Shown here one piece after another: positions 55,601 to 64,000 of a stretch of 64,000 nt of DNA. The translations under genes were made by a program, and so were the position numbers. This DNA comes from Hippopus hippopus (Eukaryota; Mollusca; Bivalvia; Cardiida; Cardiidae): assembly GCA_946811185.2 (NCBI GenBank), contig OX328111.1, positions 40,288,388-40,352,387 on the forward strand. The letters run 5' to 3'. The notes under the pieces are model-generated. The model searched no databases, was not told the DNA's origin, and was given only the letters and a program-made list of their open reading frames with translations. Within the stretch, counting starts at the first letter, position 1, and each line of letters begins with the position of its first letter.

Positions 55601-58600
55601 CTGTGCAGTATGATCTTGATCCATGCGGTCCACAAAAGTCACTGTTTTCGTCTATGATGCTGAAAGGGTTGAAGGTGTACATGTTTTTTCTCTTGACAGT
55701 TCATGGCATGCCATATATTTTCCATCCTGCAAGACATAATCTTGTTGGGTATATATGAGCCTAGAGGACACAGGCTGTATGAACGTGATGGTGTGCCAGG
55801 TAACTACTGTATTTTAATGTTCAGTTACTAACACAGAATACTAACAATGATCTGTAAGGTGCATTGAGGGATGGCCATGACCCTCAAGTACCATAAAGAC
55901 GTGGACAATAAAGTTTTGAAAAAAACCTACAGTAACAAACATGAGGAAAGCGACATATATATAGGATCTGACATATGTTGGTTTTTGAGATAAATTTTTA
56001 ATAAATAAGTTGAGAGTTGAAACAAAATGTTGTTAAGCAAGCCTCTTGTGATCTTGATAACATCCAGATTCTTTTTTATCATTTTAATAACTTTTTCCTT
56101 GTGCACGAGTTTAATAAAATTTTACCTCAAAAGTCAACGAGTGTCAGATTCTTTTTATCACATAGCTGTATCTCAAAAATGATAGTTCATGGCGTGTTAA
56201 AACGACCTACATGTGTATGTGTATTGAAATTTACACAAAGCGCATTTGTTTCTTTTACAGGTTTGTACATCACAGACAAAAAATAATTCCAAAGAAACTT
56301 GCATATAACGGGTTTTACATCTAAAAATACTAAAATTTGCAGCTTTGTCATGATCGACAGTTTTGACAGCCAATTTCACAGAGGAATCTTGGTCAGCAAT
56401 GTTAAAGAAATGAGGCATATAATTACAGCATGTTGAACAAATACAGCACTATTTTTATATCTCATACATGTGTAAGACAAGAAAATTCGTAATTGCTGTC
56501 TTGCATTGAAAACCAGGGGAGTTATGTGATGACAAGTAGATCTGTTATTAGAAGTGTAATACACTAGAAGTAAGTTGAAAATTAGATAATTCGTACCCAG
56601 TAAACTGACAAGGCGTTTTAAGTTCTCTCATAGAATTTGTTGTTGAATTTTGTTTTTCAATTTATACTGTAATATTCAGAGAAAATAAACTTAGCTAGCA
56701 TTTGACATTAGGACTCGATACAAATTAGAAAGAAAAACATCATGAAGTCTTGTATACTTGTGGGTATTTATATAACAGGATGGTTGTTTTTCAATTTTGG
56801 AGAGATGCTCCCTTAAAGTGTAGGATAAAGAAACTGCAAAAGAATTCAGAAAAGATTTTGCAAAGCTTTGGAGTTTCTACAAGTTAAGATATGTATCGCT
56901 GAGGAGAGGGGGGAAAGAATAATATTTTTCATTCATTGTTTTCTTTTTTCCAGGAGATGTTAGGAATGAGTACAGATTTTCCCTAGGGTATCCTTTTCAT
57001 GTGCATGTTTTCTTGGTTTGAATGAGTTTTTTAAGGTTTTATTCGGCAAATTAAGAATTTAGATGACCACCGATTAACCCTTTACCACACAATGACGACT
57101 TTTAACGCCCCCTAAAAGAGAAGGCTTTTGAAAACATTGTGGGAAAAGGAGAAAATGCTGGTTACCAGCATTTTCTCCTTTTCCCACAATGTTTTCTACC
57201 ATATCAAAGAAAAATTATTTCATATGAGTCACGTTAAAACTGTCATCTACAAATGCTTTTAATTTGGACAGGTCTAAAATTTTGTTGTGTGGTAAAGGGT
57301 TAATACTGCAAAAGATACTGTTCTCTTGTAAAGACACTGGACAGTTACATTAAGTAAAAAAGGTGCAAGTGCAGGGTTAAAAGGAAGAATGGGTTGGTTG
57401 GTTGCTTTTGCAAAATCCTTAAAGATGAAAAAGTAAACACTTAAAAAGCCTAAGTGCTTACCTGTTATATCCTCCGGTTATTCTGCTTTTTTAGCTCACC
57501 TGAGCACGAAGTGCTCATGGGGAGCTATTGTGATCATGCTGTGTCCGGCGTGCGTCTTGCGGCGTGCGTCGTCCGTCGTCAACTTTTCACCTTGTGTACT
57601 CTCTAGAGGCCACATTTTCAGTCCAATACTCATGAAAGTTGGTCAGAATGTTTGTCTCAATAAAATCTCGGTCGAGTTCGAAAATGGGTCATGTCGGGTC
57701 AAAAACTAGGTCAAATCTTAGAAAAATCTTGTGTACGCTCTAGAGGCCACATTTTCTGTCCAATACTCCTGAAAGTTGGTCAGAATGTTTGCCTTGATGA
57801 TATCTCAGACGAGTTCGAAAATGGGTCATGTCGGGTCAAAAACTAGGTCAGTAGGTCACATCTTAGAAAAACCTTGTGTACGCTCTAGAGGCCACATTTT
57901 CTGTCCAACACTCCTGAAAGTTGGTCAGAATGTTTGTCTTGATGATATCATGGACGGGTTCGAAAATAGTTCATGTCGGGTCAAAAACTAGGTCACTAGG
58001 TCAAATCTCAGAAAAACCTTGTGTACGCTCTAGAGGCCACATTTTCAGTCCAATACTCTTCGAAGTTGGTCAGAATGTTTGTCTTGATGATAGCTCAGGC
58101 AAGTTCGAAAATGGGTCATGTCGGGTCAAAAACTAGGTCAGTAGGTCAAATCTTAGGAAAACCTTGTGTACGCTCTGGAGGCCACATTTTCTGTCTAAAA
58201 CTCTTGAAAGTTGGTCAGAATGTTTGTCTGGATGATATCTCAGATGAGTTCAAAAATAGATTATGTGGGGTCAAAAACTAGGTCATTAGGTCAAATTTTA
58301 GAAAAACCTTGTGTACACTCTGGAGGCCACATTTACAATCCAAAACTCCTGAAAATTGGTCAGAATGTTTGTCTTGATGATATCTCAAAAGAGTTTGAAA
58401 ATGGGTCATGTCGGGTCAAAAACTAGGTCACTAGGTCAAATCTTAGAAAAACCTTGTGTACGCTGTAGAAACCACATTTTCTGTCAAGAACTCTTGAAAC
58501 TTGGTCAGAATGTTTGTCTTGATAATAGCTCAGGCGAGTTTGATAATGGGTCATGTGGGGTCAAAAACTAGGTCACTAGGTTAAGTCTTAGAAAAACCTT

Positions 58601-60706
58601 GTGTACGCTCTGGAGGACACATTTTCAGTCCGATACTCCTGAAACTAGGTCAGAATGTTTGTCTTGATAAGACCTTGAATGAGTTTAAATTTGGGTCATG
58701 TCGGGTCAAAAACTAGGTCACTGGGTCAAAAATTGGAAAAACCTTGTGTATGCTCTAGAGGCCACATTTTCAGTCTGATACTCTGTAAACTTGGTCAGAA
58801 TGTTTGTTTTGGTGATATCTCAAAAGAGTTTGATAATGGGTAATGTCGCGTCAAAAACTAGGTCATTTGGTCAAATCTTAGAAAAACCTTTTGTACGCTC
58901 TAGAGGCCACATTTTCAGTCCAATACTCATGAAACTTGGTCAGAGTGTTTGTCGTAGTGATATCTAAAAAGTGTTTGATAATGGGTAATGTCTGATCAAA
59001 AACTAGGTCACTAGGCCAAATCTTAGGAAAACCTTGTGTATGCTGTAGAGGCCACATTTTTAGTCCGAAACTCTTAAAAATTGGTCAGAATGTTTTTCTT
59101 GATAATATCTTGAAAGAGTTCAAAAATGGGTAATGTTGGATCAAAAACTAGGTCACTAGGTCAAATCTTAGAAAACCTTGTTTACTTTCTAGAGGCCTCA
59201 TTTTTAATGCAATACTCATGAAACTTGGTCAGAATGTTGGTCTTGCACCAGTTTGCAAGTGGGTCATTTCGGGTCAATAACTCATGAAAATCTTGGTAGA
59301 ATGTTTGTCATAATATCTCAAAAGAGATTGAAAATGGGTCATGTTTGGTCAAATGACTCAGGTGAGCAATTCCAGGGCCATCATGGCCCTCTTGTTTTTT
59401 TATACGAAAATTCCTGCAGCAGACTTTTTAACCCTTTTCAGTGACATCAATTGCACCACATGTACAAATAGTTTCAATTTGGAAAGGTCTAAAATTTGCC
59501 ATTTGGTAAATAGTTAACTCTTTACCAAACAACAAAGTTTTAGACTGGTATGCAGCATTAATGATAAAATTTCATGCAGATATGGTAGAAAACATTAAGG
59601 GAAAAGGAGAAAATGCTTGTTACCAGCATTTTCTCCCTTTTCCACAAGGTTTTCAAAAGCTCTCCTCTTCAGAGTTGTTAAAAAGTCAGGATTGTGTAGT
59701 AAAGGGTTTATGGGCTAATTATCCCCTCTTGAATACTTCTGATAGATCACTACCACTAGTTCTTGTAGGAAAAAATCCTTAACTGATATTCAGTATGAGT
59801 ATTTTAAACCTGATTATCAAACCTGTCACAGCCTTTTTGTTGTACAGAATTTACCGAGAGAGAGGTGGTAGTTACTCGGAGTTTAACATTCCAGGCGTAG
59901 GAAACCTCCCAGGCTTTGGTATGTAACTGTTTTGAATATTTCTTATCCAACTTGCCGCCATTTTTAAAACTACAAAGGATTAATGATTAGATATTTCACT
60001 GTCTATAATGTCTATTATGAGATTTGTCTTTGAAAAGATAAAAGCATAGTGGAAAAAAAGAGAAAATACATGTACCCAACAATGGCAAATTTTGATTTAT
60101 CGGAGGAAAGGGATTTCAGAAAACATTGAGGGAAAAAAGAAGGAAAAAATGCCTGTTAGCAGCATTTTCTTTTTTTCCAAAATGTCCTCTACCCCTTCAG
60201 AGACAAACTTCCATTATTTGAGCCATACTTGAATATTTCTATTTGGATGAGTCTATGGAATTAGCTCTTTACCAAACTACAAAATTTTGGACTTAAACAA
60301 ATTGAAAGCATTTACAGATGACAAATTAAATGTAGTTCAAACGATGATTTCTGCTGTTGATAGGGTAGAAAACAGTGTGGGAAAAGGAGAAAATTGAAGG
60401 GTAAAAAACAATGTGGGAAAAGGAGAAAATGCTGGTTACCAGCATTTTCTCCTTTTCCCACAATGTTTGTTGAAAGCCTTCTTCCACAGGGTCTTTAAAA
60501 CTTGGGATTTTGTGGCACAGGGTTAAATTAGGACTTTGGATTTACATTGAGATTTTAGCCAAATATACTTTATTTCAGGGGGAGGACAGGGAGGTAACTA
60601 TGAGAATATTGACGAGCCAGTTCCTGCTAACAACCCACATTCCGAACATCCATACCACTCTCGTAATGAAAATCCATATGTGGAAGAGAAACCTCCTCTC
60701 CATTAA
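46590..60706 (+). CDS. AGTRAP: AGTRAP (ATRAP) homologue, complete, seven coding exons
   Basis: Exons 46590-46616, 50872-50906, 52470-52581, 55700-55799, 56954-56987, 59794-59918 and 60579-60706 join in phase to exactly 187 codons including TAA (186 aa; the human protein is about 159). The N-terminus MAIPQITLK then VLVFCHFILTVW parallels human MELPAVNLK-VILLGHWLLTTW. Next come LSLGVWSIVHHESADSV (human LALGVWAVAQRDSIDAI), a third hydrophobic segment CHIFSILQDIILLGIYEPRG, MSILNLIIKPVTAFLLY and the YRERGG motif at residues 123-128, the family hallmark. The polar C-terminus (GGGQGGNYENIDEPVP) is longer than in vertebrates. In mammals ATRAP is a multi-pass membrane protein of ER, Golgi and endosomes that binds the angiotensin AT1 receptor tail and promotes its internalisation. 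An invertebrate partner is unknown. Confidence 0.88.
47470..48879 (-). mobile_element. Mariner-family transposon, non-autonomous (1410 bp)
   Basis: Inverted ends of about 26 bp (GAGGGCTGTTCGGGAATTCC at the left, complement at the right with one mismatch), flanked by TA on both sides (47468-47469, 48880-48881). This is the Tc1/mariner target duplication. The interior carries a broken transposase on the minus strand. Located in AGTRAP intron 1. Confidence 0.88.
47650..48552 (-). pseudogene. Mariner transposase remnant
   Basis: The N-terminal helix-turn-helix part (ISIPLVYNWYKRFSDG and KRSGRPAFIGSSNVDKVQAM) is at 48187-48552. The catalytic start IVTLDKTWLYHYDPES follows in another frame at about 48025, with Glu of the usual DE pair changed to Lys. 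The next block, PPYSPELAPCDFRLFPELK, follows SVRA almost immediately, so the stretch that normally carries the second catalytic Asp is deleted. Inactive. Confidence 0.8.
48882..49960. other. AGTRAP intron 1, unassigned
   Basis: AT-rich, with a poly-G run near 49695. Short open frames (49246-49449 and others) have no homology I recognise and no matching splice phase. Confidence 0.4.
49965..50058. repeat. B-family MITE, right half
   Basis: Starts accagcactttctccttttcc and ends gtggggtaaagggTTAA. Confidence 0.65.
50872..50906 (+). CDS. AGTRAP: AGTRAP exon 2 (35 nt)
   Basis: Acceptor ctctttccag, donor gtaagt; phase 0 in, 2 out. Encodes VLVFCHFILTV plus two bases of a Trp codon completed by the next exon. 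Confidence 0.8.
51087..51155 (+). repeat. tRNA-like relic
   Basis: A box tagctcagtgg and a degenerate B box (gggttggagac). No acceptor stem. Probably a SINE head or tRNA pseudogene. Confidence 0.35.
51571..51593. repeat. Poly-G run
   Basis: More than 20 consecutive G followed by atccc; could form a G-quadruplex. Confidence 0.85.
51819..52014. repeat. B-family MITE
   Basis: TTAA at both ends; core aaatgctgggaaccagcatt. Confidence 0.75.
52036..52110 (+). repeat. Fragment of a tandem-array-type element end
   Basis: Palindromic start tatacccccgcaaaatgaat / gttttcgggggtatac followed by ctgtctgtctgtgtgtccgt, as at the starts of Helentron-like repeats. The body is missing. Confidence 0.4.
52470..52581 (+). 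CDS. AGTRAP: AGTRAP exon 3
   Basis: Acceptor tcattgcag, donor gtatgt; phase 2 in, 0 out. Encodes the second hydrophobic segment and LGVWSIVHHESADSVLM. Confidence 0.88.
52960..53311. repeat. Two adjacent B-family MITEs sharing a TTAA
   Basis: First 52960-53088 (right part lost), second 53085-53311, with TTAA at 53085-53088 common to both. The core of the second is gagaaatgctgctaaccagc. Confidence 0.65.
53580..53985. repeat. C-family MITE interrupted by a B-family MITE
   Basis: C left half ggccatgctgtataaaaagc ... gtagcaacccaggc, then TTAA-B-TTAA, then C resumes with gcttttggtcaattttctgc. A second nested case supporting TTAA targeting. Confidence 0.65.
53637..53864. repeat. B-family MITE, complete nested copy
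   Basis: TTAA at 53637-53640 and 53861-53864; ends CCCTTTACCACACGACAA and GTGTGGTAAAGGG; perfect gctggttaccagc centre. Confidence 0.85.
53986..55015. other. AGTRAP intron 3, unassigned
   Basis: Two related ~150-bp segments (about 54180-54300 and 54850-54990) share aaatgcattttctgtgtgtt-like and caaccttgcaaccgtgaggc-like phrases in the same orientation, suggesting an old repeat. Contains a small C end near 54330-54362. Confidence 0.35.
55016..55241. repeat. B-family MITE
   Basis: TTAA at both ends; left ctctttaccaaatggtaaac, right gactgtttgtaaagga. Confidence 0.7.
55340..55560. repeat. B-family MITE
   Basis: TTAA at both ends; left ctctttaccaaataacaaaa, right gtgtagtaaatgg. Only about 140 bp upstream of AGTRAP exon 4. 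Confidence 0.75.
55575..55632. repeat. A-family hairpin, diverged
   Basis: gtagatcaaagatcagagtg with partner gcagtatgatcttgatccat. Confidence 0.6.
55700..55799 (+). CDS. AGTRAP: AGTRAP exon 4
   Basis: Acceptor tcttgacag, donor gtaact; phase 0 in, 1 out. Encodes FMACHIFSILQDIILLG and IYEPRGHRLYERDGVP. Confidence 0.88.
55800..56953. other. AGTRAP intron 4, no feature recognised
   Basis: AT-rich and without copies of the main repeat families. Confidence 0.5.
56954..56987 (+). CDS. AGTRAP: AGTRAP exon 5 (34-nt microexon)
   Basis: Acceptor ttttttccag, donor gtatcc; phase 1 in, 2 out. Encodes DVRNEYRFSL with split glycines on both sides, matching the human ...TGRFGVGM position. Required to keep the frame between exons 4 and 6. 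Confidence 0.8.
57073..57303. repeat. B-family MITE, near-consensus copy
   Basis: TTAA at both ends; the centre from aaaacattgtgggaaaagga to its exact complement tccttttcccacaatgtttt is an almost perfect hairpin of about 40-bp arms. Confidence 0.85.
57491..59400 (+). mobile_element. Helentron-like element with a 145-bp tandem array
   Basis: Starts tagctcacctgagcacgaag and ends gactcaggtgagcaattcca, then the hairpin gggccatcatggccc and tcttgtttt. GCTCACCTGAG and CTCAGGTGAGC are exact subterminal inverted repeats. The interior is about eleven 145-bp units. No rep/helicase coding region. Located in AGTRAP intron 5. Confidence 0.65.
57600..59260 (+). repeat. 145-bp tandem array, about eleven units
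   Basis: Phrases ttggtcagaatgtttgtctt, gggtcaaaaactaggtcact and ctctagaggccacattttca recur every ~145 bp, more diverged toward the right end. Since 145 is not a multiple of three, overlapping short frames recur in rotating phases. Confidence 0.9.
59428..59709. repeat. B-family MITE pair
   Basis: A right-half fragment (59428-59517, ending ttggtaaatagTTAA) abuts a second copy (59514-59709) starting TTAACTCTTTACCAAACAAC. Confidence 0.6.
59794..59918 (+). CDS. AGTRAP: AGTRAP exon 6 (YRERGG motif)
   Basis: Acceptor gatattcag, donor gtatgt; phase 2 in, 1 out. Encodes MSILNLIIKPVTAFLLYRI then YRERGGSYSEFNIPGVG. Confidence 0.9.
60050..60525. repeat. B-family MITEs, one decayed and one with an internally duplicated core
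   Basis: 60050-60250 is a decayed copy. 60261-60525 ends ggcacagggTTAA and carries the gtagaaaacagtgtgggaaa segment twice in tandem (about 60365 and 60400) before the gctggttaccagc centre. Confidence 0.6.
60579..60706 (+). CDS. AGTRAP: AGTRAP exon 7 and stop
   Basis: Acceptor ctttatttcag, phase 1; encodes GGQGGNYENIDEPVPANN and ends NPYVEEKPPLH at TAA. A possible polyadenylation signal AATAAA is at 61501. Confidence 0.85.
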
Positions 60707-61261
60707 TATGTAATACAAATATTGTAAGGCAGACTGATTCTCTAGAACATCTGTCAGTCATGTCATTTTGTTAGTACAGCCTCAACTGTTCATTTTCAAC
60801 TATATAAAAAGCATTACAACTTGCAATGTTTTCAAAAGTTATCAAATTCAAAGTTGTAAAAAGTCTTAGATGTCTGATAATCGGTTAAGAAAGAAGTTTT
60901 TTTTATTGAGAACTGCTGTTTCAGTATTTTGCAGTGATTTATTCAGTTTGATATTGTTCATCTATGCTTGTTCTTGGTGGATAATGATTTTTTATTGTAA
61001 AGTTTACAAGTGCCTACTTACGTTTTCTGTTGTCGCTACTTCAACTCTATTTCCAAAAAAACAAATTCTTGCTACTTCCAAATTCAAAGCATATTCAGAT
61101 GCCAAACTCTAAATTGGTACAAATGAGAGACCGTTCTCTGGCAAGACAGAAACAATTGTGGAAAAAGGAGAAATTGCTTGCAGTTTCTCCTATTCCCACT
61201 TTGTTTTCAAATGTTTTCTTTGTTTGATATTCCTTTAACACATAAACGTGAGTTTTAATGG

Positions 61262-61402
61262 CACTGAAAGAGAAGGCTTTAGAAAAGATCGTGGGAAAAG
61301 GCAAAATGCTTGTAACAAGCATTGTCTCCTTTTACCACAATATTTTCAAGAGCTCTCTTTCCTAGGGTTTTTAAAAGTAGGGATTGTGTGGTAAAGGGTT
61401 AG
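61262..61402. repeat. B-family MITE, left-truncated
   Basis: Starts gaaagagaaggctttagaaa, ends gattgtgtggtaaagggtta. Confidence 0.6.
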
Positions 61403-61955
61403 TAAGATTTTTTGTATATTTTTTTGTAAGTAACCCTTAGCATTTGAAAGCTTGGCAAATGTTTTCATTTGTTAATTTCTTACAGAAGTCACAACTTCAA
61501 AATAAAGAAATGGTGCCTCTTACAAATGTAAGAAAGGCTAAATACTTTTCATCAATTTGTTAATTTCATACAAATGATTAAACTACATTCCATTGAAGTC
61601 TGTTTAAGATTTTATGCTTATAAATGCTAAGTTTTTTGACGAAAAGCGTTATCTTCTTGTAATTATCAGCCAAGATATTTTTTTCCTTCTTATTCACAGT
61701 ATTTTCTATTTTTTTATTTTTTTTTTGTGCTGTATTTGCATTCCAATAATTTTGTTGTCAAACACATTTTTTGGTCACAATGCTGATGATCTTTTGATCT
61801 TTTTTCCCACAATGTTTTCTACCTATTCAGGGACAAATAGTATTCTTTGAAAACATTTGAATTGTCATCTGTAGATTTGTTTAACTCTTTTGCTGTAAGT
61901 AATTTTTTTATTTCATCTGAACCTATTCTTGGTTGAAGATAAGCATCAGATAGCA
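61403..61955. other. Intergenic, poly-T rich
   Basis: Runs of T around 61675-61730 and a B-family scrap near 61800-61880. No exon recognised. Confidence 0.4.
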
Positions 61956-61956
61956 G

Positions 61957-62024
61957 ATGGTGTAGATCAAAGATCAGACTGCACAATTTGTGTAGTCGGA
62001 TCTTGATTAACACCATCAGCAAAA
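61957..62024. repeat. A-family hairpin, diverged
   Basis: gtgtagatcaaagatcagac with partner gtcggatcttgattaacacc. Confidence 0.6.
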
Positions 62025-62096
62025 GCTATTAAAGGTGACATTGGCAGTGAAAGAGTCAATTGGCAAGTCTAAAAATTTGCAGACTATGATAATATG

Positions 62097-62262
62097 AGGT
62101 TATTTAACATGTTTGGGTACAATACTGAATTCTATTGGATGAGTACGCTGCAGAACTAGTCTATATTTTTGGACTCGGCTACAGCTGAGTCCAAAATGTA
62201 GACTGATTCTGCAGCGTATGAATCCAATTGAATTCAGTATTGTACCCAAGCATGTTAAATGA
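62097..62262. repeat. Near-perfect ~75-bp-arm hairpin
   Basis: Left arm from ttaacatgtttgggtacaat to tttggactcggctac; right arm is its complement (gctgagtccaaaatg ... attgtacccaagcatgttaa). Confidence 0.8.
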
Positions 62263-62637
62263 CCACTTTATTTCACGCTTCCATATTAACTTTTAAGTAA
62301 ACAGCAAGTATTGGGCCGTTTCAATTAAAAGAAATATTTACAACATAACAGAAGAGGGTTTTTAAGCCATTGAAGGTGCTGTATGACAGCCTTGTTTTGA
62401 AAAATCCATATTCAAGGACTCTTGCCTCGTTCTAAAAAATCCATATTCGAGACTGCAGAGTCAAATATGGGTTCAGATATTATGTACTCAGGTCATAGTA
62501 TTGAAGCTTTCATAGCAAGTTAGACTGTAGGTGTGAAATAAAGGGCTTTAAGGAATTATTTTTTCAGATTAGGCAAATACTACGCAGACTATCAGTGTTT
62601 CACCAGTGTCATTTCTTGTGTCAAAGTCATGCATTAT

Positions 62638-62830
62638 TAAACCCTTTACTAAATAAATCCATATTTTGTGACTTATATATGACGTTAAAAAAGAAGGCTT
62701 TTGTAAACATTGTGGGAAAAGGAGAAAATGCTGGTAAAACCAGCATTTTCTCCTTTTTCCACATCGTTTTCTACCATTTGAAGACAAGTCATATTTTCAG
62801 CTGCATCTAATTTGTTATTTGCATATTCTT
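62638..62830. repeat. B-family MITE, 3'-decayed
   Basis: Left attaaaccctttactaaata; perfect gaaaatgctggt/accagcattttc core. Confidence 0.65.
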
Positions 62831-62924
62831 ATCAATTTTGAGTGTCTAAGTTTTTTTCATTGTGGTTTAGACTTAGGTTATTGCTACACATGATGAGTTA
62901 AATGCTATTCAGTTGAATATTTTT

Positions 62925-63340
62925 AGCTCCACTGTCCGAAGGCCAGCGGGCTTATGTCATGGCCCGGTGTCCGTCGTGCGTGCGTCCGTCCGTCCGTCCG
63001 TCCGTGCGTTAACTTTTTTTTTAAACTTCTTCTCTGAAACTACCCATCCAAATTTGATGAAACTTCACAGAAATTATCCTGCCATGGTCCTCTTTAGAAT
63101 TTCTTGAAAGAATTTGATTCCTTCAAAAACTCTGGTTGCCATGGCAACAAAACTGAAAAATATTGAACATCTTTGAAAATCTTCTTGTCTGAAACCGTAA
63201 GGCCCAGGGCTACCAAATTTGGCATGTAGCTTTATCTAATGGAGCTCTATCAAATTCCTTCATATTATAGTCCTGGGGACAAAATTGGCTCTGCCCCGGA
63301 GATCACAAGTTTAACATGGGCTTATATAGTGACTGTAATT
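62925..63340 (+). mobile_element. Helentron-like element, single-unit copy
   Basis: Starts tagctccactgtccgaaggc with cgtccgtccgtccgtccg; one unit with ctaccaaatttggcatgtag and aaaattggctctgccccgga. It is the opposite-strand relative of the element at 4966-6009. Confidence 0.55.
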
Positions 63341-63656
63341 TAAAATAGTAATCAAGGGAAATAACTCCTGTTATACAAGATAAAGTTTGTTACTATTTAC
63401 CTCCCTTGATTATCAAACTGCACTTATACATTATTGGAGTTTGGTATTCAAGTTTTTTGGAGAGGAAATGTTCTGTTTTAAGGGAGAGTGATTTATTTTA
63501 ATGCTAATGGTTATGCTCACATGAATGGAATTTTTAATTTAAAGTAAGGTTTCTATCACTCAAATTTTTTCAGAACTTTATCTTTCATGCTAATGAACAA
63601 ACCTGCTTGTATTCACTGACATTATCTTTGCATTTGAAAAGATATGACTGTTTTTG

Positions 63657-63732
63657 TTTGGCGGGCAGGGTGGAGGTTATGTTTTCAAAGTAAGTTTGGC
63701 GGGCAGGGTGGAGGTTATGTTTTCAAAGTAAG
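63657..63732. repeat. 38-bp perfect tandem duplication
   Basis: The unit starting tttggcgggcagggtggagg occurs at 63657 and again at 63695 without change, indicating a recent event. Confidence 0.85.
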
Positions 63733-63824
63733 TTTATTACCATACAGACTTTTTATGCTGTATGTCTCTGTCAGTGCCAATTAAGCGCATGATATGTTAA
63801 TTTTACTCTTTAAGAAATGACATT

Positions 63825-64000
63825 TTTTTTTTACTGTACCAAGTTTAAAGCCATTGCAAAAAGACAAATTGAATGTAGCTTAAATGACTATTTCTGTCTT
63901 TGATAGGTTAGGAAACCTTGTGGGAAAAGGAGAAAATACTGGCTGACAACATGTTGTCCTTTTCTCACAATGTTTTTGAAAGCCTTCTCTTTCAGGGTCA
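63825..64000. repeat. B-family MITE, cut by the window end
   Basis: Contains tactgtaccaagtttaaagc, aaccttgtgggaaaaggaga and the right half up to tctttcagggtca at 64000. Confidence 0.6.

Noticed and set aside
57776..58571. Series of overlapping ~71-86 aa frames with a repeated GSKTRSxGQI motif
   Set aside because: They are the 145-bp array read in rotating frames; no start context, splice signal or family match.

Overview
The window is eukaryotic nuclear DNA from an animal, most likely a mollusc and probably a bivalve. This rests on spliced genes with small exons in long AT-rich introns, animal gene families (a p24/TMED cargo receptor, an AGTRAP-like membrane protein, a proline-rich FPPPP adaptor), and an extreme density of short non-autonomous transposons plus tandem-array elements of the kind known from bivalves. 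The species call is inference; no search was run.

Layout of genes. (1) 2114-4416, minus strand: three phase-compatible 5' coding exons of a proline-rich protein with two FPPPPP Ena/VASP-binding motifs, resembling the N-terminus of zyxin/LPP-type LIM proteins; the rest lies left of the window. (2) 17749-41642, plus strand: a p24-family (TMED6-like) gene. The first, third and last coding exons are single, but the exon for the middle of the GOLD domain is present in four divergent copies (25279, 33259, 35750, 36653). All have the same splice phases (0 in, 1 out), so one copy per transcript is the only in-frame combination. This looks like a mutually exclusive exon cassette. (3) 43507-44268, plus: an intact 253-codon single-exon ORF that I do not recognise. 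(4) 46590-60706, plus: a complete seven-exon AGTRAP (angiotensin II receptor-associated protein) homologue of 186 aa, including a nine-codon first exon and a 34-nt internal exon.

Layout of repeats. Almost everything else is mobile DNA. Families recognised by comparing copies within the window: (A) short hairpins with the core gatcagactgcac; (B) a ~200-260 bp MITE flanked by TTAA (piggyBac-type), dozens of copies; (C) a ~265 bp MITE with GAGCCATGCTCTG ends; (D) a ~260 bp MITE sharing its GC-rich palindromic core with C; (E, F) longer foldback repeats; tRNA-derived SINEs; Helentron-like elements carrying 145-bp and ~166-bp tandem arrays; a deleted mariner; two decayed non-LTR retrotransposons and an ORF1 fragment; a MULE-like foldback; a GGGAGACCGGGGCAAA-ended DNA element; and a miniature LTR element (TRIM) at 1284-1866 whose LTRs contain tRNA-like A and B boxes and which has an 18-nt tRNA-Pro primer-binding site but no coding region. 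Many insertions are nested, which exposes target sites and relative ages.

The genes appear functionally independent: p24 proteins act in the early secretory pathway, AGTRAP is a receptor-trafficking membrane protein, and FPPPP adaptors act at actin-rich adhesions. All gene calls are by eye from exon translation, splice sites and phase matching.
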